A stretch of 64,000 nt of DNA from Deltaproteobacteria bacterium (GTDB lineage Bacteria > Myxococcota > Kuafuiibacteriia > Kuafuiibacteriales > Kuafuiibacteriaceae): the NCBI GenBank assembly GCA_016703535.1, contig JADJBV010000001.1:248001-312000 (forward strand), read 5' to 3'. The position numbers were made by a program, and so were the translations under genes. The notes under the pieces were generated by a model. The model was not told where the DNA came from. It did no database searches and saw nothing but the letters and a program-made list of their open reading frames with translations. Each line of letters opens with the position of its first letter. Position 1 is the stretch's first letter. Below are positions 1 through 8,506 of the stretch, one piece after another.

Positions 1-36
1 CGAATCAGGCGCCTTCAGCCGCTCGGCCACGTCTCC
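1..36 (-). tRNA. tRNA-Ser(CGA), 5' part only (cut by the window edge)
   Basis: Read on the minus strand from 36 to 1, the sequence gives a 7-base acceptor strand (GGAGACG), TG at positions 8-9, a D-arm with GCC/GGC stem and GAGCGGCTGAA loop, position 26 G, a 5-base anticodon stem strand and a loop opening TTCG. The long D-loop and GGAGA start are typical of tRNA-Ser. The first two anticodon bases are C and G, so CGA (Ser) is the expected anticodon. The rest of the gene, including the variable arm and T-arm, lies outside the window. Confidence 0.85.
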
Positions 37-47
37 TCAGGTAGGCG

Positions 48-76
48 CGAATAGACGGGTTCCGAAGCTCGGTCAA
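48..76 (-). promoter_or_regulatory. Sigma-70 promoter of the tRNA-Ser gene
   Basis: On the minus strand TTGACC (76-71), a 17-base spacer and TATTCG (53-48) lie just upstream of the tRNA. The predicted transcription start near 41 is about 5 bases before the mature tRNA 5' end. It shows what a housekeeping stable-RNA promoter looks like in this genome. Confidence 0.6.
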
Positions 77-128
77 GGCTGAATCCACCCTAGGGCCCGA
101 ATCCTGGATTGGCGGGCCCGGCGGGCCG

Positions 129-1397
129 GTGTACCAGCCAAGAATGTTCCCGAAGATCGATGGTGAACGCCTCTGGGCGTCGATCCAGGACCTGGCAAAG
201 GTGGGCGCCTACACCGATTCGGTCAGCGGCCTGGTCGGTGTCAACCGCTTGGCCCTCACCGACGCCGATCGGGATGGGCGGCGTTTGGTCCGGGGGTGGT
301 TCGAGGCGGCGGGTCTGGAGGTCCGGGTCGATCGGATCGGGAATACCTACGGGGTGCGTCGGGGCCGGCGCCGGGATCTGGCCCGGATCATGGCCGGATC
401 CCACATCGACAGCGTGCCCACCGGCGGGGCCTTCGACGGGTGCCTGGGGGTGCTCGGGGCCCTCGAGGTGGTGCGCACGCTCAACGACGCCGGGCTCTCG
501 ACCGATCGGGATCTGGAGATCGGCTTCTTCACCGACGAAGAAGGTGCCCGCTTCGGCACCGACATGTTGGGCAGCGCCACCGCTTGTGGGCGCCTGCCGA
601 TCGAGACCGCCTATGGCTTGGCCGACAAAGATGGCACGACGGTGAAGGGGGAGCTGGAGCGGATCGGCTTCCTCGGGCCAGCGCCCGAGCGGGTGACGCC
701 GCCGGCGGCGTATGTCGAGTGCCACGTCGAGCAGGGCCCAATCTTGGCGACCCGGGGTCGTGATCTCGGGGCGGTCGTCGGGGTGCAGGCGATCTCTTGG
801 TACGAGCTCACCCTGGAGGGGAAGTCGGCCCACGCCGGCACCACCCCGATGGGCCTGCGCAAAGACGCGGGGCTGGTCGCCTCTCGCATCAACGTCGAGC
901 TCCACCGGATGGCCACCAGCGGGGTGTACGGCGCCGAGATGCGGGCGACGATGGGGCGCTTCGATCCGGTCCCGGATCGGGTGAACATCGTGCCGGGGCG
1001 GGTGATCTGCACCGTGGATCTTCGGAACCCCGACGACGCCGCCATGGCCCGGGCCGAGGCCGATCTGTTCGGGTTCCTGAAGGCGCTGGCCGCTGAGACC
1101 GGCGTGGCCATCACGTGGCGGCAGACCGCCCAAACCCACAGCGTGAAGTTCTCCGAGGTGGTCTTGTCGGTGATCACCGCCCGGATGGAGGCCCACGGGC
1201 TCTCTTATGAACGCATCTTGTCGGGGGCGGGCCACGACGCCCAAGAGTTCGCGGCGATCTGCCCGACCGCGATGATCTTTGTGCCGGGCCTCTACGACGG
1301 GATCAGCCACAACCCCCGCGAATATTCGACGCCCGAGGCCTGCGCCCGGGGTGTCCAGATCCTCTGCGAGACGATGTTGGAGCTGAGCAAAACGTGA
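129..1397 (+). CDS. M20-family Zn-dependent amidohydrolase (hydantoinase/carbamoylase type)
   Basis: This is a two-metal amidohydrolase of the family that holds N-carbamoyl-L-amino-acid hydrolase, allantoate amidohydrolase and ureidoglycolate hydrolase; the substrate cannot be told from sequence. The metal-ligand blocks are intact: GSHIDSVPTGGAFDG (His and bridging Asp), TDEEGARFG (Glu pair), CHVEQGP (His), and near the end GAGHDAQEF and GISHNPREYS (His). Length, 422 residues, fits the family (about 410-420). The central dimerisation domain follows the VEQGP block. GTG at 129 is the longest start, but ATG at 144 (MFPKIDGERLW) matches family N-termini better. The stop overlaps the next start in GTGA, implying translational coupling to a lipoprotein gene. 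Confidence 0.85.
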   Translation: MYQPRMFPKIDGERLWASIQDLAKVGAYTDSVSGLVGVNRLALTDADRDGRRLVRGWFEAAGLEVRVDRIGNTYGVRRGRRRDLARIMAGSHIDSVPTGGAFDGCLGVLGALEVVRTLNDAGLSTDRDLEIGFFTDEEGARFGTDMLGSATACGRLPIETAYGLADKDGTTVKGELERIGFLGPAPERVTPPAAYVECHVEQGPILATRGRDLGAVVGVQAISWYELTLEGKSAHAGTTPMGLRKDAGLVASRINVELHRMATSGVYGAEMRATMGRFDPVPDRVNIVPGRVICTVDLRNPDDAAMARAEADLFGFLKALAAETGVAITWRQTAQTHSVKFSEVVLSVITARMEAHGLSYERILSGAGHDAQEFAAICPTAMIFVPGLYDGISHNPREYSTPEACARGVQILCETMLELSKT

Positions 1398-2767
1398 CCA
1401 TCAAGAAGACCTCCCTGCTGCTCCTGATCTTGTGTGCCTGTGAGGGCTCGACCCTGGATCGTACCTTCGTGCCTTCGAACCAGGATGGGGGTGCCCAAGG
1501 CCTGGATCGAGGCTTCACGTTTGATGGCGCAGCTCCGGTCGATGGCGGCGTGGGCCTCGATGGGGGTCTGGACCCGGATGGCGGGAGTGAACCCGACGCC
1601 AACCCGCTCGACGTCGGGATGGACGCGGGCTTCGGCGACGCGGTCGTCCCGGACAGCGGGCCGGCCGACACCGGTTTGGTCCCTTGTGGCTTCGATGAGC
1701 CTGGGCCCGCCGACAAGGCCCGGGTGATCGTGCTCGGCCACCCCTTTGGCGCTCAAAGCGGCATGCCAGGGACCGACATCCGCACCCTCAACTTGGCCAC
1801 CGACGGGACCATCACCGACGACGGCACCCGGATCGATCTCGGCTTTCGGGTGGCGCGGCTGGAGATGGTGCCGAGCGGTGAGATCTTGTTGGCCTTGGGT
1901 GAAGACGGCGAACTCGCCTCCTTGCGGGTCAACTCGGCCACCAACTTGAACGTGTTGGATCAGATCCAGCTCCCGGCGGCGGGGTACGGCGATCTGCGGA
2001 TCGCCGAAGACGGGCAGACGGTGATCGTGGCCGGCGAAAACGTGGACCAGACCAGCGGCCTCTCGACCGTCTATTTGGCCTGCGATGGCCGCCTGATCGC
2101 CGCGCCCAACGAGTTCTTCAACATCCGCCTGTCGTCGTCCTTCGTGATGATCCCCGGGACCTCCCAGGTGGTCTTGCTCGGGGGCCAGACGGTGTTTGCG
2201 CCGATCGATCCCGATGATCTGCGGGTGTTGTCTCGGACGCCGGGGCAAGGCTTTACCAGCGTCAACACCTTCGACATCTGGATGGACTTCATCGATGCCC
2301 TGCGGATCGGCGCCACCCCCGATGGTCGGATCATCATCGTGCCCAACGGCTCACCCTTTTCGAACGAAGGCTCCCAGGCTTCGGTGCTCCAGCTCAACGG
2401 CAACAACCTGAGCGAACTGGAGCGCCTGACGGGCCTCGATGACGCCCGGGAGGTGATCTTTTCGCCCGACGGCACCACCGCCTTGATCTCCCTCCTTTCG
2501 CCGGGCCACTTGGCGGTGATCACTGATCCGGGCACGGGCTGGGCCGAGGTCGATCGGATCCGAGGCATCGGCTTGGCCGAGCAGCTGGCGATGGTCTCCC
2601 GGGGCGCCTTGTCCGGCCGGGTTTATGTGCCTTCGGTGGACGCCAACGGCGGGCCCAACTTGGCGTCGGTGGCCTTCGGCATGCCGGGGGTGGTCAGCAA
2701 CTTGGGGCAAATCGAGCTGGGGAGCGGCAACGAAGAGATCCCGGGCCCGATCGCGGTCACGCCCTAA
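1394..2767 (+). CDS. Lipoprotein with Asp/Gly-rich tether and propeller-like body
   Basis: A 457-residue exported lipoprotein of unknown function. The N-terminus has Lys-Lys, a Leu-rich segment and a lipobox ending LCAC at about residue 16. Residues about 30-95 form a low-complexity tether with repeated DGG, DAG and DVG motifs. The remaining 350 residues contain regularly spaced beta-strand units (for example DGTITDDG, EDGQTVIVAG, DGRIIIVP, DGTTALIS), which suggests a WD40/YVTN-like beta-propeller; that fold is inferred from the repeating DG turns. It starts with GTG inside the stop of the amidohydrolase gene (4-base overlap), so both are probably translated from one mRNA. It converges on the next gene with a 7-base gap. 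Confidence 0.75.
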   Translation: MTIKKTSLLLLILCACEGSTLDRTFVPSNQDGGAQGLDRGFTFDGAAPVDGGVGLDGGLDPDGGSEPDANPLDVGMDAGFGDAVVPDSGPADTGLVPCGFDEPGPADKARVIVLGHPFGAQSGMPGTDIRTLNLATDGTITDDGTRIDLGFRVARLEMVPSGEILLALGEDGELASLRVNSATNLNVLDQIQLPAAGYGDLRIAEDGQTVIVAGENVDQTSGLSTVYLACDGRLIAAPNEFFNIRLSSSFVMIPGTSQVVLLGGQTVFAPIDPDDLRVLSRTPGQGFTSVNTFDIWMDFIDALRIGATPDGRIIIVPNGSPFSNEGSQASVLQLNGNNLSELERLTGLDDAREVIFSPDGTTALISLLSPGHLAVITDPGTGWAEVDRIRGIGLAEQLAMVSRGALSGRVYVPSVDANGGPNLASVAFGMPGVVSNLGQIELGSGNEEIPGPIAVTP

Positions 2768-2774
2768 ATTCGGC

Positions 2775-3887
2775 TCAACGGCCCACGGCTTCGGCCAACT
2801 TCTTCCAGGGGCGCTCCGAGATCGGGAAACGTTCGTCGACGGCCTGCCGGTCTTGCCACGTTTCGGCGTTGCCCAAGGCGTCGGGATAGTCGACGTCCCG
2901 GATCCAAAGTCCGGTCGGGGCCGACTTGGCGATCATCCAATCATCGACCGGCGCAAAGCCCAGCCGCCGCACCTGGCCCGCGGCCAGATCGACCGCCACC
3001 AGGCTGAAGCCCAGGCCGCCCGGTCCCGGCACCGAAACCCAGAGCAGGTCTTCGTAGCGGCCGAGCAACTTGAGGCCTCGAGGATCCGAGACCGGCGCGG
3101 CCCAACGGCGGGGCCCCAACTCTTCGACCAACACCATCGCCGCCCCGCGGGCGTCGAGGCTCAACACCTGCACTCGGCGCCCATCCACCGAAAGAGGTTG
3201 GCCGTCGCAGGAGGCGCCCATCAAACGGCAGGCTTCGGCCGATCCGCCGAGGTCCACCAAACGAAAGCTCGGCCCGGTCGGCACCAGGCTGTCGGCGGCG
3301 ACCTTCTTGGGGCGCGGCAACGGCTCACCTTTGCTCCAGCAGAGGCGCGGATCGGCGTGCCGCCCCCGGTGCCAGGTGATCGGCGTGACGGGTCCGAGGA
3401 CCACGGTCCCAGGCGCGGTTTCGGGGGTGGGGTTGGGCAAGGCGCCAGCGGGAAACTCAGGCACGGGCGGGGCGCCGGCTTCACACGGGCGGTAGCCGGC
3501 CCGGGACAACAACTGTCGTCGTTCCAGTTCGGTGGGCGGGCTCGCCAAGGGCGCGTAGAGGGAGCCGCTCTCTTGGCCACTTTTGGTCCGCCGGGAGATC
3601 AGGCCCACCAAACGGCACGCCTGTGGATCGAACAACCAACGACGCCACTCTTCTTTGGCGCCGTCGGATCCGCGGGCCGCCACCCGCACCAGGATCTCGA
3701 AGTGGCTCTGACCCTCCAGCTCCACGGCCTCGACCGTCCAGGGCTCGAGGGCCCCGCCGCGACCGACCTTGGGGATCGAGCCGGTGAACCGACAAGCGGC
3801 GACCGCTTGTTCGGCCCGTAGCAATGAGTGGTCGCCGACGCTGCTGGTCAAGGTCGCGATCGCCAGCCCGAGGAGCCCTGGATCCAT
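2775..3887 (-). CDS. Hypothetical exported protein
   Basis: A 370-residue protein not recognised as any family. The N-terminus (MDPGLLGLAIATLTSSV) may be a weak signal peptide without a basic start. The body has six or more Cys residues, patches of Pro, and paired strand-turn-strand patterns in the C-terminal half, so an extracytoplasmic beta-rich protein is plausible. The ATG at 3887 is preceded by TAAGCT ending 6 bases upstream, matching the leaderless-promoter pattern seen across this window. The lipoprotein gene at 3914-5260 lies directly upstream on the same strand, with 26 bases between. Confidence 0.6.
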   Translation of the reverse strand: MDPGLLGLAIATLTSSVGDHSLLRAEQAVAACRFTGSIPKVGRGGALEPWTVEAVELEGQSHFEILVRVAARGSDGAKEEWRRWLFDPQACRLVGLISRRTKSGQESGSLYAPLASPPTELERRQLLSRAGYRPCEAGAPPVPEFPAGALPNPTPETAPGTVVLGPVTPITWHRGRHADPRLCWSKGEPLPRPKKVAADSLVPTGPSFRLVDLGGSAEACRLMGASCDGQPLSVDGRRVQVLSLDARGAAMVLVEELGPRRWAAPVSDPRGLKLLGRYEDLLWVSVPGPGGLGFSLVAVDLAAGQVRRLGFAPVDDWMIAKSAPTGLWIRDVDYPDALGNAETWQDRQAVDERFPISERPWKKLAEAVGR

Positions 3888-3893
3888 GGGCAG

Positions 3894-3899
3894 AGCTTA
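3894..3899 (-). promoter_or_regulatory. Putative -10 box for leaderless mRNA (gene 2775-3887)
   Basis: TAAGCT ends 6 bases before the ATG at 3887, and no Shine-Dalgarno sequence lies between, so transcription would begin at about the start codon. Confidence 0.4.
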
Positions 3900-3913
3900 A
3901 CAGGGGTCGGTGC

Positions 3914-5260
3914 TCAAGGAACCCGGGGCAATAACGCGAGATAGGCAAACGGGAAGTCGAAGCCGACCACCAGCAGGCTGCCGTCATCCAAGGCCGCCAG
4001 GTTCCCGGAGCTGAGGAAGTTGAGGACCGAGCTGTCTTCGCAGAGGCCCCGGGCCGGGTGGAACTCGGCGATGGAGCCCGAGGCGAGGAGCAAAAACAGG
4101 CCTTCGTCGTAGGGCTCGAGGCCGACCACCCACCAGCCGAAGTTGGTGGTGTTGTCGACCGACCGCCAGCCCAACGTCGGATCCCGGGAGAAGAGGGAGC
4201 CGTCGTCGGTGCCCGCGTAGAGTCGGCCCAGGTTCGGCAGGAAGGCGAGGCTCATGACCTGGCTGTTGCCTCCGCTGGGTTGCTCCTCGAAGCGTTCGGG
4301 CCGCACCGCCAGCACCGAACCGGGCTTCGACGAGCGGGCGTAGGCCAACCCAATTTCGGCCCAACCGAGTTCGTCGACCTTGGGGACCGGGGTATCGATG
4401 GGTGGACTCCAGCCGCCGTCGGCGCTGAAAAACTGAGTCCTGCCGAAGTTGCTCAAGGTGACCAACTCGAAGCGCCCGTCGGCGCTGCGGCCGCCGCTGA
4501 TGGCCGTGACCCGATCACCCCCCGGGATCCGCACTTGGGCGGGGGGGAGGTCGAGCCTCCGGGTGTCCAGGCGCCACACCGAGCCGTCGACGGCGCCGAG
4601 GTAGAGGTTGTTGCCGTCTCTCAGGGCGGCGCTGGGCCAAGTGCCGGGGAGGGGGCTGTCGATCGATCGCAGCCCGGCGGGCCCGGCTTCGTACAGGCGC
4701 TCCGACAGGCGCAGTTCGCCGGTGGCGTCGAACTCGCTGGCCCCGACCCATGCCGTGGCGCCGACGCCGATCGCGAAGCCGGTCCGCTCCCGTTCGTGGG
4801 TCTCGGACCAATAGGCCGCGCCGAAGTTGGCGCAGGGGGGCAGGTCGAGCCGCAACGGGAAGTTTCGGAGCTCGGCGCTGACGGCGGTGGGTTCTTTGGG
4901 GTTCCAGGTCGCCCGGTCACCTTCGAGCACCAAACTCCAGGCCCCGGCGTCGGCGTCCAGCTCCAAGGGTCGGGGGGCCCTTTCGTCCGGGCCGGGGCTC
5001 TGGGGCCCGGGCGACAAACGCAATGACGAGAGGGGTTTGTTGAAGGTGATCGCCTCGATCGCGCCGTCGCTTTCGGCCGCCACTTGAAGGTCGAGGCGCA
5101 GGGTGGGATCGCCCAGGTCGGCGGCGGCGACCGCGATCGGGCGGGTGTAGTTGGCGACCAAAACCGCCCGATCCGAAACGCCGCCGGGCCAGGGGACATG
5201 GACCGAAAGTCCAGAATCGCCACAGCCCAACAGCAGCAGACACACCCCGAGTCGCCGCAC
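3914..5260 (-). CDS. Lipoprotein, beta-propeller-like
   Basis: A 448-residue lipoprotein: MRRLG, a Leu run and a lipobox LLLGC near residue 13. There is no Asp/Gly tether here. The C-terminal two thirds show repeats of the type 'xGNNLYLGAVDGSVWRLD', 'LYAGTDDGSLFSRD' and 'DDGSLLVVG', spaced roughly 40-60 residues apart, typical of a PQQ- or YVTN-like propeller that reads like an instrument log; the fold is inferred. GTG at 5260 is chosen because the signal peptide starts there and TAGGAT ends 6 bases upstream. It is divergent from the Cys-rich lipoprotein gene at 5352, with both putative -10 boxes inside the 91-base gap. Confidence 0.7.
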   Translation of the reverse strand: MRRLGVCLLLLGCGDSGLSVHVPWPGGVSDRAVLVANYTRPIAVAAADLGDPTLRLDLQVAAESDGAIEAITFNKPLSSLRLSPGPQSPGPDERAPRPLELDADAGAWSLVLEGDRATWNPKEPTAVSAELRNFPLRLDLPPCANFGAAYWSETHERERTGFAIGVGATAWVGASEFDATGELRLSERLYEAGPAGLRSIDSPLPGTWPSAALRDGNNLYLGAVDGSVWRLDTRRLDLPPAQVRIPGGDRVTAISGGRSADGRFELVTLSNFGRTQFFSADGGWSPPIDTPVPKVDELGWAEIGLAYARSSKPGSVLAVRPERFEEQPSGGNSQVMSLAFLPNLGRLYAGTDDGSLFSRDPTLGWRSVDNTTNFGWWVVGLEPYDEGLFLLLASGSIAEFHPARGLCEDSSVLNFLSSGNLAALDDGSLLVVGFDFPFAYLALLPRVP

Positions 5261-5266
5261 CCCGCC

Positions 5267-5272
5267 ATCCTA
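5267..5272 (-). promoter_or_regulatory. Putative -10 box for leaderless mRNA (gene 3914-5260)
   Basis: TAGGAT on the minus strand ends 6 bases before the GTG start at 5260; there is no Shine-Dalgarno sequence. Confidence 0.45.
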
Positions 5273-5339
5273 ACGCCACCCTCGGGCCCGTGGACAGAGG
5301 AAGCCCGGATCCGGAGCGCCCAGTTCGTCCCCTTTCGGG

Positions 5340-5345
5340 TAGAGT
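5340..5345 (+). promoter_or_regulatory. Putative -10 box for leaderless mRNA (gene 5352-6629)
   Basis: TAGAGT ends 6 bases before the GTG start at 5352; there is no Shine-Dalgarno sequence. The hexamer and spacing are the same as for the response regulator at 12834. Confidence 0.45.
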
Positions 5346-5351
5346 GTAGGC

Positions 5352-6629
5352 GTGCGTCGCCTGGCCCTCTGCTCGATCCTCCTTTTGTCGGCCTGCGGTC
5401 GGGGCCCGGTCGGGGCCCTCGGGGGTTTTGATCAAGATGGCGGCGCCTCGGACGGGGCATCCTTCGACACCGGCGTCCCCTTCGACACCGGCCCCTTCTT
5501 CGACGCGGGCGATCCAGGAGACGCTTCGATCCGGGATCGAGGGGTGCGGGACACCGGCGCGACGGACCTAGGGAGTGTGCCCGACTTTGGGGTCCCGGAC
5601 GCCGCCGTCGAGTGCCGAGTGCCCAGGGACTGCATCAACGCCTTTGGTCGGCCGCCCTTTTGCCCCAGCGGCATGCCCGGACGTTGGCTTTGCAACGGCG
5701 GGATCTGTGAAGCCGACTGTCCCTGCCGTTCGGACTGCGAGTGCCCCTTCGAGACCGCGTGCATCGCCGGGGGTTGCCAGCCCGCCGGGCGCAACAACCT
5801 CTGCTGCACCAACCCCGCCTGCAGCCCCGGTGATTTTTGCCAAGAGCCGGGGGGTGGCTCGGGCGTGTGCCCGGCCCCTGACGCCGGCATCATCAGCGAC
5901 GGGGGCGGGCCGGACTCCGGGCGCCGTGACTCAGGCCTGCCGGACGGCAACACCTTCCCTGACCTTGGCTTCTTCGACGCCCAGGTCTTCGACGGCAACG
6001 TCCCCGACGTCGGGCCCTTCGACGTCGGCGTGTTCGACGCGGGGACGCCCGATGGTGGGGCCGGCACCCCGGTGGGCGATCCGTGCGCCGCCCAAGGATT
6101 GTGCGGCCCGGTCGGCTTCTGCATCGAGGAGTTCTCGGGCTTCCCGGGCGGCTACTGCTCCCAAGGTTGTGGCGGCGCCGGCCTGACCTGCCCCAATGGC
6201 GCGGTCTGTCGGGGCTTTGGCCAGGGCCAAGAGATCTGCCTCGATGACTGCGTGACCAACGCCGAGTGCCGGGCCGGCTACGCCTGCGTCCAGTTGGGCG
6301 TCGACCCGACCAAGGTCTGTTGGCCGGTGGATCCCGGTTCCAACAACCCCAACGGTGAACCGGTCGGCGGCGCTTGTGGCGACAACCAGGATTGCGATCA
6401 AGGCCTGAGCTGCCTCGACTTCATGGGTTGGCCCAACGGCTACTGCACCAAGCAGTTCTGCGATCCCGCCAACAACCCCTGCCCGAACGGATCTTCCTGC
6501 TTCGCGTTTTCGGGCGTCTTTTCGCTTTGCCTGGACGACTGCCCATCGGGCGGCACCCAGTCGACCTGTCGCAACGACTACTACTGCCTCGGCCCGATCG
6601 GGCAACCCGGTGGGTGTGTGCCCAACTGA
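5352..6629 (+). CDS. Cys-rich lipoprotein with two Asp/Gly tethers
   Basis: A 425-residue lipoprotein with lipobox LLSAC at about residue 15. A first low-complexity tether (DGG, DTG, DAG, DRG, DLG) runs to about residue 90. A first Cys-rich module (about 90-165, with CPCRSDCECPF and NNLCCTNPAC) follows, then a second Asp/Gly tether (about 170-245), then a second Cys-rich module of about 180 residues with repeating C-x5-8-C pairs (GDNQDCDQGLSCLDFMGWPNGYC and a related earlier copy). Such modules resemble the Dickkopf-like Cys-rich segments common on myxobacterial surfaces. All the Cys suggests a periplasmic or surface location with disulfides. The alternation tether-module-tether-module may reflect an internal duplication. 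Confidence 0.75.
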   Translation: MRRLALCSILLLSACGRGPVGALGGFDQDGGASDGASFDTGVPFDTGPFFDAGDPGDASIRDRGVRDTGATDLGSVPDFGVPDAAVECRVPRDCINAFGRPPFCPSGMPGRWLCNGGICEADCPCRSDCECPFETACIAGGCQPAGRNNLCCTNPACSPGDFCQEPGGGSGVCPAPDAGIISDGGGPDSGRRDSGLPDGNTFPDLGFFDAQVFDGNVPDVGPFDVGVFDAGTPDGGAGTPVGDPCAAQGLCGPVGFCIEEFSGFPGGYCSQGCGGAGLTCPNGAVCRGFGQGQEICLDDCVTNAECRAGYACVQLGVDPTKVCWPVDPGSNNPNGEPVGGACGDNQDCDQGLSCLDFMGWPNGYCTKQFCDPANNPCPNGSSCFAFSGVFSLCLDDCPSGGTQSTCRNDYYCLGPIGQPGGCVPN

Positions 6630-6686
6630 GTGCGGGTGAGCGGCGTAGGGGCAGGTGGGGTTTTGGACCCCTTCACCCCCCCCTGC

Positions 6687-6692
6687 TAGTGT
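6687..6692 (+). promoter_or_regulatory. Putative -10 box for leaderless mRNA (gene 6701-7606)
   Basis: TAGTGT ends 8 bases before the ATG at 6701; there is no Shine-Dalgarno sequence. Confidence 0.4.
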
Positions 6693-6700
6693 CTCGGTCG

Positions 6701-7606
6701 ATGCAGAACCTGCTTTGGGTCATGTCGGTCTTCGCCTTCGCTGGAGCCACGGTGTTGCGAGTGGTGGCCTTAGATCCGGCCTATGTCAGTCGCCCGGTCC
6801 TGCCGCCAGAGAACCTCGCGTCCCCGGGACGACAAGCCTTGAGCTTGGTCTCCTTCGAACACCCGCTGGGGGTGGCTGACTTGGTTTGGCTCCGCGTATG
6901 CGGCGCGATCGGCCCGGCCGCTGAGGATGTTCGTTCGCCCGAATGGAACACGGTCTTGTCCGGGGCCCACACCGCCACCGACCTCGATCCCAACTACGAG
7001 GTTATCTACGACGCCGCCGCGACCGTCATGGCCGTTTGGGGCGAACGGGCCGATGAGGCGGAGGCCCTGCTGCTGAAGGGATCCAAGGACCTTCCTGAAA
7101 GCTGGCGGCTCCGTTTGTTGCTGGGCTACATCAACTTCTTCATGCGCAACGACGCCGTCCAAGGCGCCGACTGGTTCCAGCGCGCCGCGGAGATTCCGGG
7201 TGCACCTCGTTATCTTGCCGCCTTGGCGGGCCGGCTTCGCTTTTATGCGGGGGACGAGGAGGGCGCGGTCCGGATGCTCGAGTCGATGGTTGACAACCTA
7301 GTAGGTCCCGCCAAAGAGGACGCGATCTGGCGGTTGAAGGCGCTCCGCAGCGAACCGCGCCTGCGGCGCTTTGATGCCGCGTGTGAGGCGACCCGTCTCA
7401 AGCTTGGTCGGCTGCCGAGTCTCGAAGAGGTTCTTGCTTCAGGTTTGGTGAGCGAGGCCCCGGTCGACGAGTTTGGGGGCACCTTGTTCTTCGACGAAAA
7501 CTGTCAGGCGAAGACTTCGGAAATTTCGCGACGGGCCAAGGACCTGTCGCGGACGCCGATGGATGCGAATCAAGTGGAGGTGGGTGAAGTGCCCGATGGC
7601 CAGTAG
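6701..7606 (+). CDS. Membrane-anchored TPR-like protein in the pilG position
   Basis: A 301-residue protein with an N-terminal membrane segment (MQNLLWVMSVFAFAGATVLRVV) followed by a helical, TPR-like periplasmic region. The motif 'FEHPLGVADLVWLRVCGAIG' near residues 50-70 resembles the 'ADLLWLR..QYxG' signature of myxobacterial proteins encoded next to pilins. In Myxococcus xanthus, pilG, pilH and pilI sit beside pilA and are needed for pilus assembly. Here the order is this gene, pilin, pilin, ABC ATPase and ABC permease, so a PilG-like role is inferred from context; sequence identity to PilG was not tested. ATG at 6701 is chosen over longer in-frame readings because it begins the membrane segment. 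Confidence 0.65.
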   Translation: MQNLLWVMSVFAFAGATVLRVVALDPAYVSRPVLPPENLASPGRQALSLVSFEHPLGVADLVWLRVCGAIGPAAEDVRSPEWNTVLSGAHTATDLDPNYEVIYDAAATVMAVWGERADEAEALLLKGSKDLPESWRLRLLLGYINFFMRNDAVQGADWFQRAAEIPGAPRYLAALAGRLRFYAGDEEGAVRMLESMVDNLVGPAKEDAIWRLKALRSEPRLRRFDAACEATRLKLGRLPSLEEVLASGLVSEAPVDEFGGTLFFDENCQAKTSEISRRAKDLSRTPMDANQVEVGEVPDGQ

Positions 7607-7639
7607 CCGAGTCGGGCGTCTTCTTCTGCGGGTTGGCGA

Positions 7640-8230
7640 CTAGAACTGGTCCGGCTGGGTGTTGGTGATCTCACCAACCACCACCGCGACACCGGCGCAG
7701 CCGGCGACGTTGGCGGGAGCCGCAGCGGGGCAGGCCGCCGCACCGACGTTGCTGCCGTCAGTGCAGTACTGCCAGCAGTTCTGGGTGCCGTCGGTGTCGA
7801 GGTCGAGCACCGCGCCGGCGTGGAAGTCAGGAATGACCGGGTTGACGTTGGCGGCGACCTGATAGGCCGCGTACACCGGGCCGGCCGGGCGGTAGCCGAT
7901 ACACTCGAAGGAGTTGCAGTTCGCGAGGTTGGCGCCGCGGCCGCAGTTGGCGTTGCAAGCGACCAAGGTCCAGGCCTGCTTGCTCGCGTCGGGAGCGCAA
8001 GCGGCCGGGTTGCAGGCGACCACGTTGCCCACGTAGTCGTCGAACTCAGCGCGGAAGCTCTCTTCCGAGGTCTTCAGGCCGCCCATGACGGTCTTGGCCT
8101 CGGACTGCTTGGACTTCAGCTGGTAGCGGATGAAGTTCGGGATCGCGATCGCGGCGAGAATTCCGATAATGGCAACGACGATCATGAGCTCGATCAACGT
8201 GAAGCCCTTCCGGGCAAAGTTCTTACGCAT
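7640..8230 (-). CDS. pilA: Type IV major pilin
   Basis: A 196-residue type IV pilin. The leader is 9 residues long and ends in Gly (MRKNFARKG), followed by the N-methylated Phe and the canonical helix FTLIELMIVVAIIGILAAIA with Glu5. The globular domain has many Cys (NPAAC, ACNANCG, NCNSFEC, NCWQYC) and a DLDTDG loop that may bind calcium. ATG at 8230 is preceded on the minus strand by AAGGAA at good spacing, which decides the start over the longer in-frame reading. A sigma-54 promoter lies about 70 bases upstream (8297-8312). It sits tail-to-tail with the TPR gene and is divergent from a second pilin. Processing by PilD is expected but pilD is not in this window. Confidence 0.92.
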   Translation of the reverse strand: MRKNFARKGFTLIELMIVVAIIGILAAIAIPNFIRYQLKSKQSEAKTVMGGLKTSEESFRAEFDDYVGNVVACNPAACAPDASKQAWTLVACNANCGRGANLANCNSFECIGYRPAGPVYAAYQVAANVNPVIPDFHAGAVLDLDTDGTQNCWQYCTDGSNVGAAACPAAAPANVAGCAGVAVVVGEITNTQPDQF

Positions 8231-8296
8231 AGTGGCTGGTTCCTTCTTTCCTTCTTCGTTCGGCAGCGTTTTTGTGCTGGAAGCGAACCGACCCAA

Positions 8297-8312
8297 TGCA
8301 GCCACCGTGCCA
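8297..8312 (-). promoter_or_regulatory. Sigma-54 (-24/-12) promoter of pilA
   Basis: On the minus strand TGGCAC (8312-8307), five bases and CTGCA (8301-8297) match the RpoN consensus TGGCAC-N5-TTGCA at all but one position, with the invariant GG and GC in place. Transcription would start near 8286, leaving a leader of about 55 bases with a good Shine-Dalgarno sequence. In M. xanthus, pilA is known to be driven by sigma-54 with the enhancer-binding protein PilR, so the family context agrees. The PilR-binding site was not identified. Confidence 0.75.
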
Positions 8313-8506
8313 CTCGCGGAGGGCAGGCTGGCGGGCGCTCGTCCTCAACGGGGTGACGCCACTTGTCGGGCGCAGCTGACGAAATTTGGCGCTCCGCCGT
8401 GAATCGGCCTCCTACCCGTCCTACCTGGGTTTCTCTCAAGTGGCGCCGGGCCACCTATTTCGGCACTGTCGAACTCGTGGTCGAGACAGGAAGATCCACC
8501 CGACGG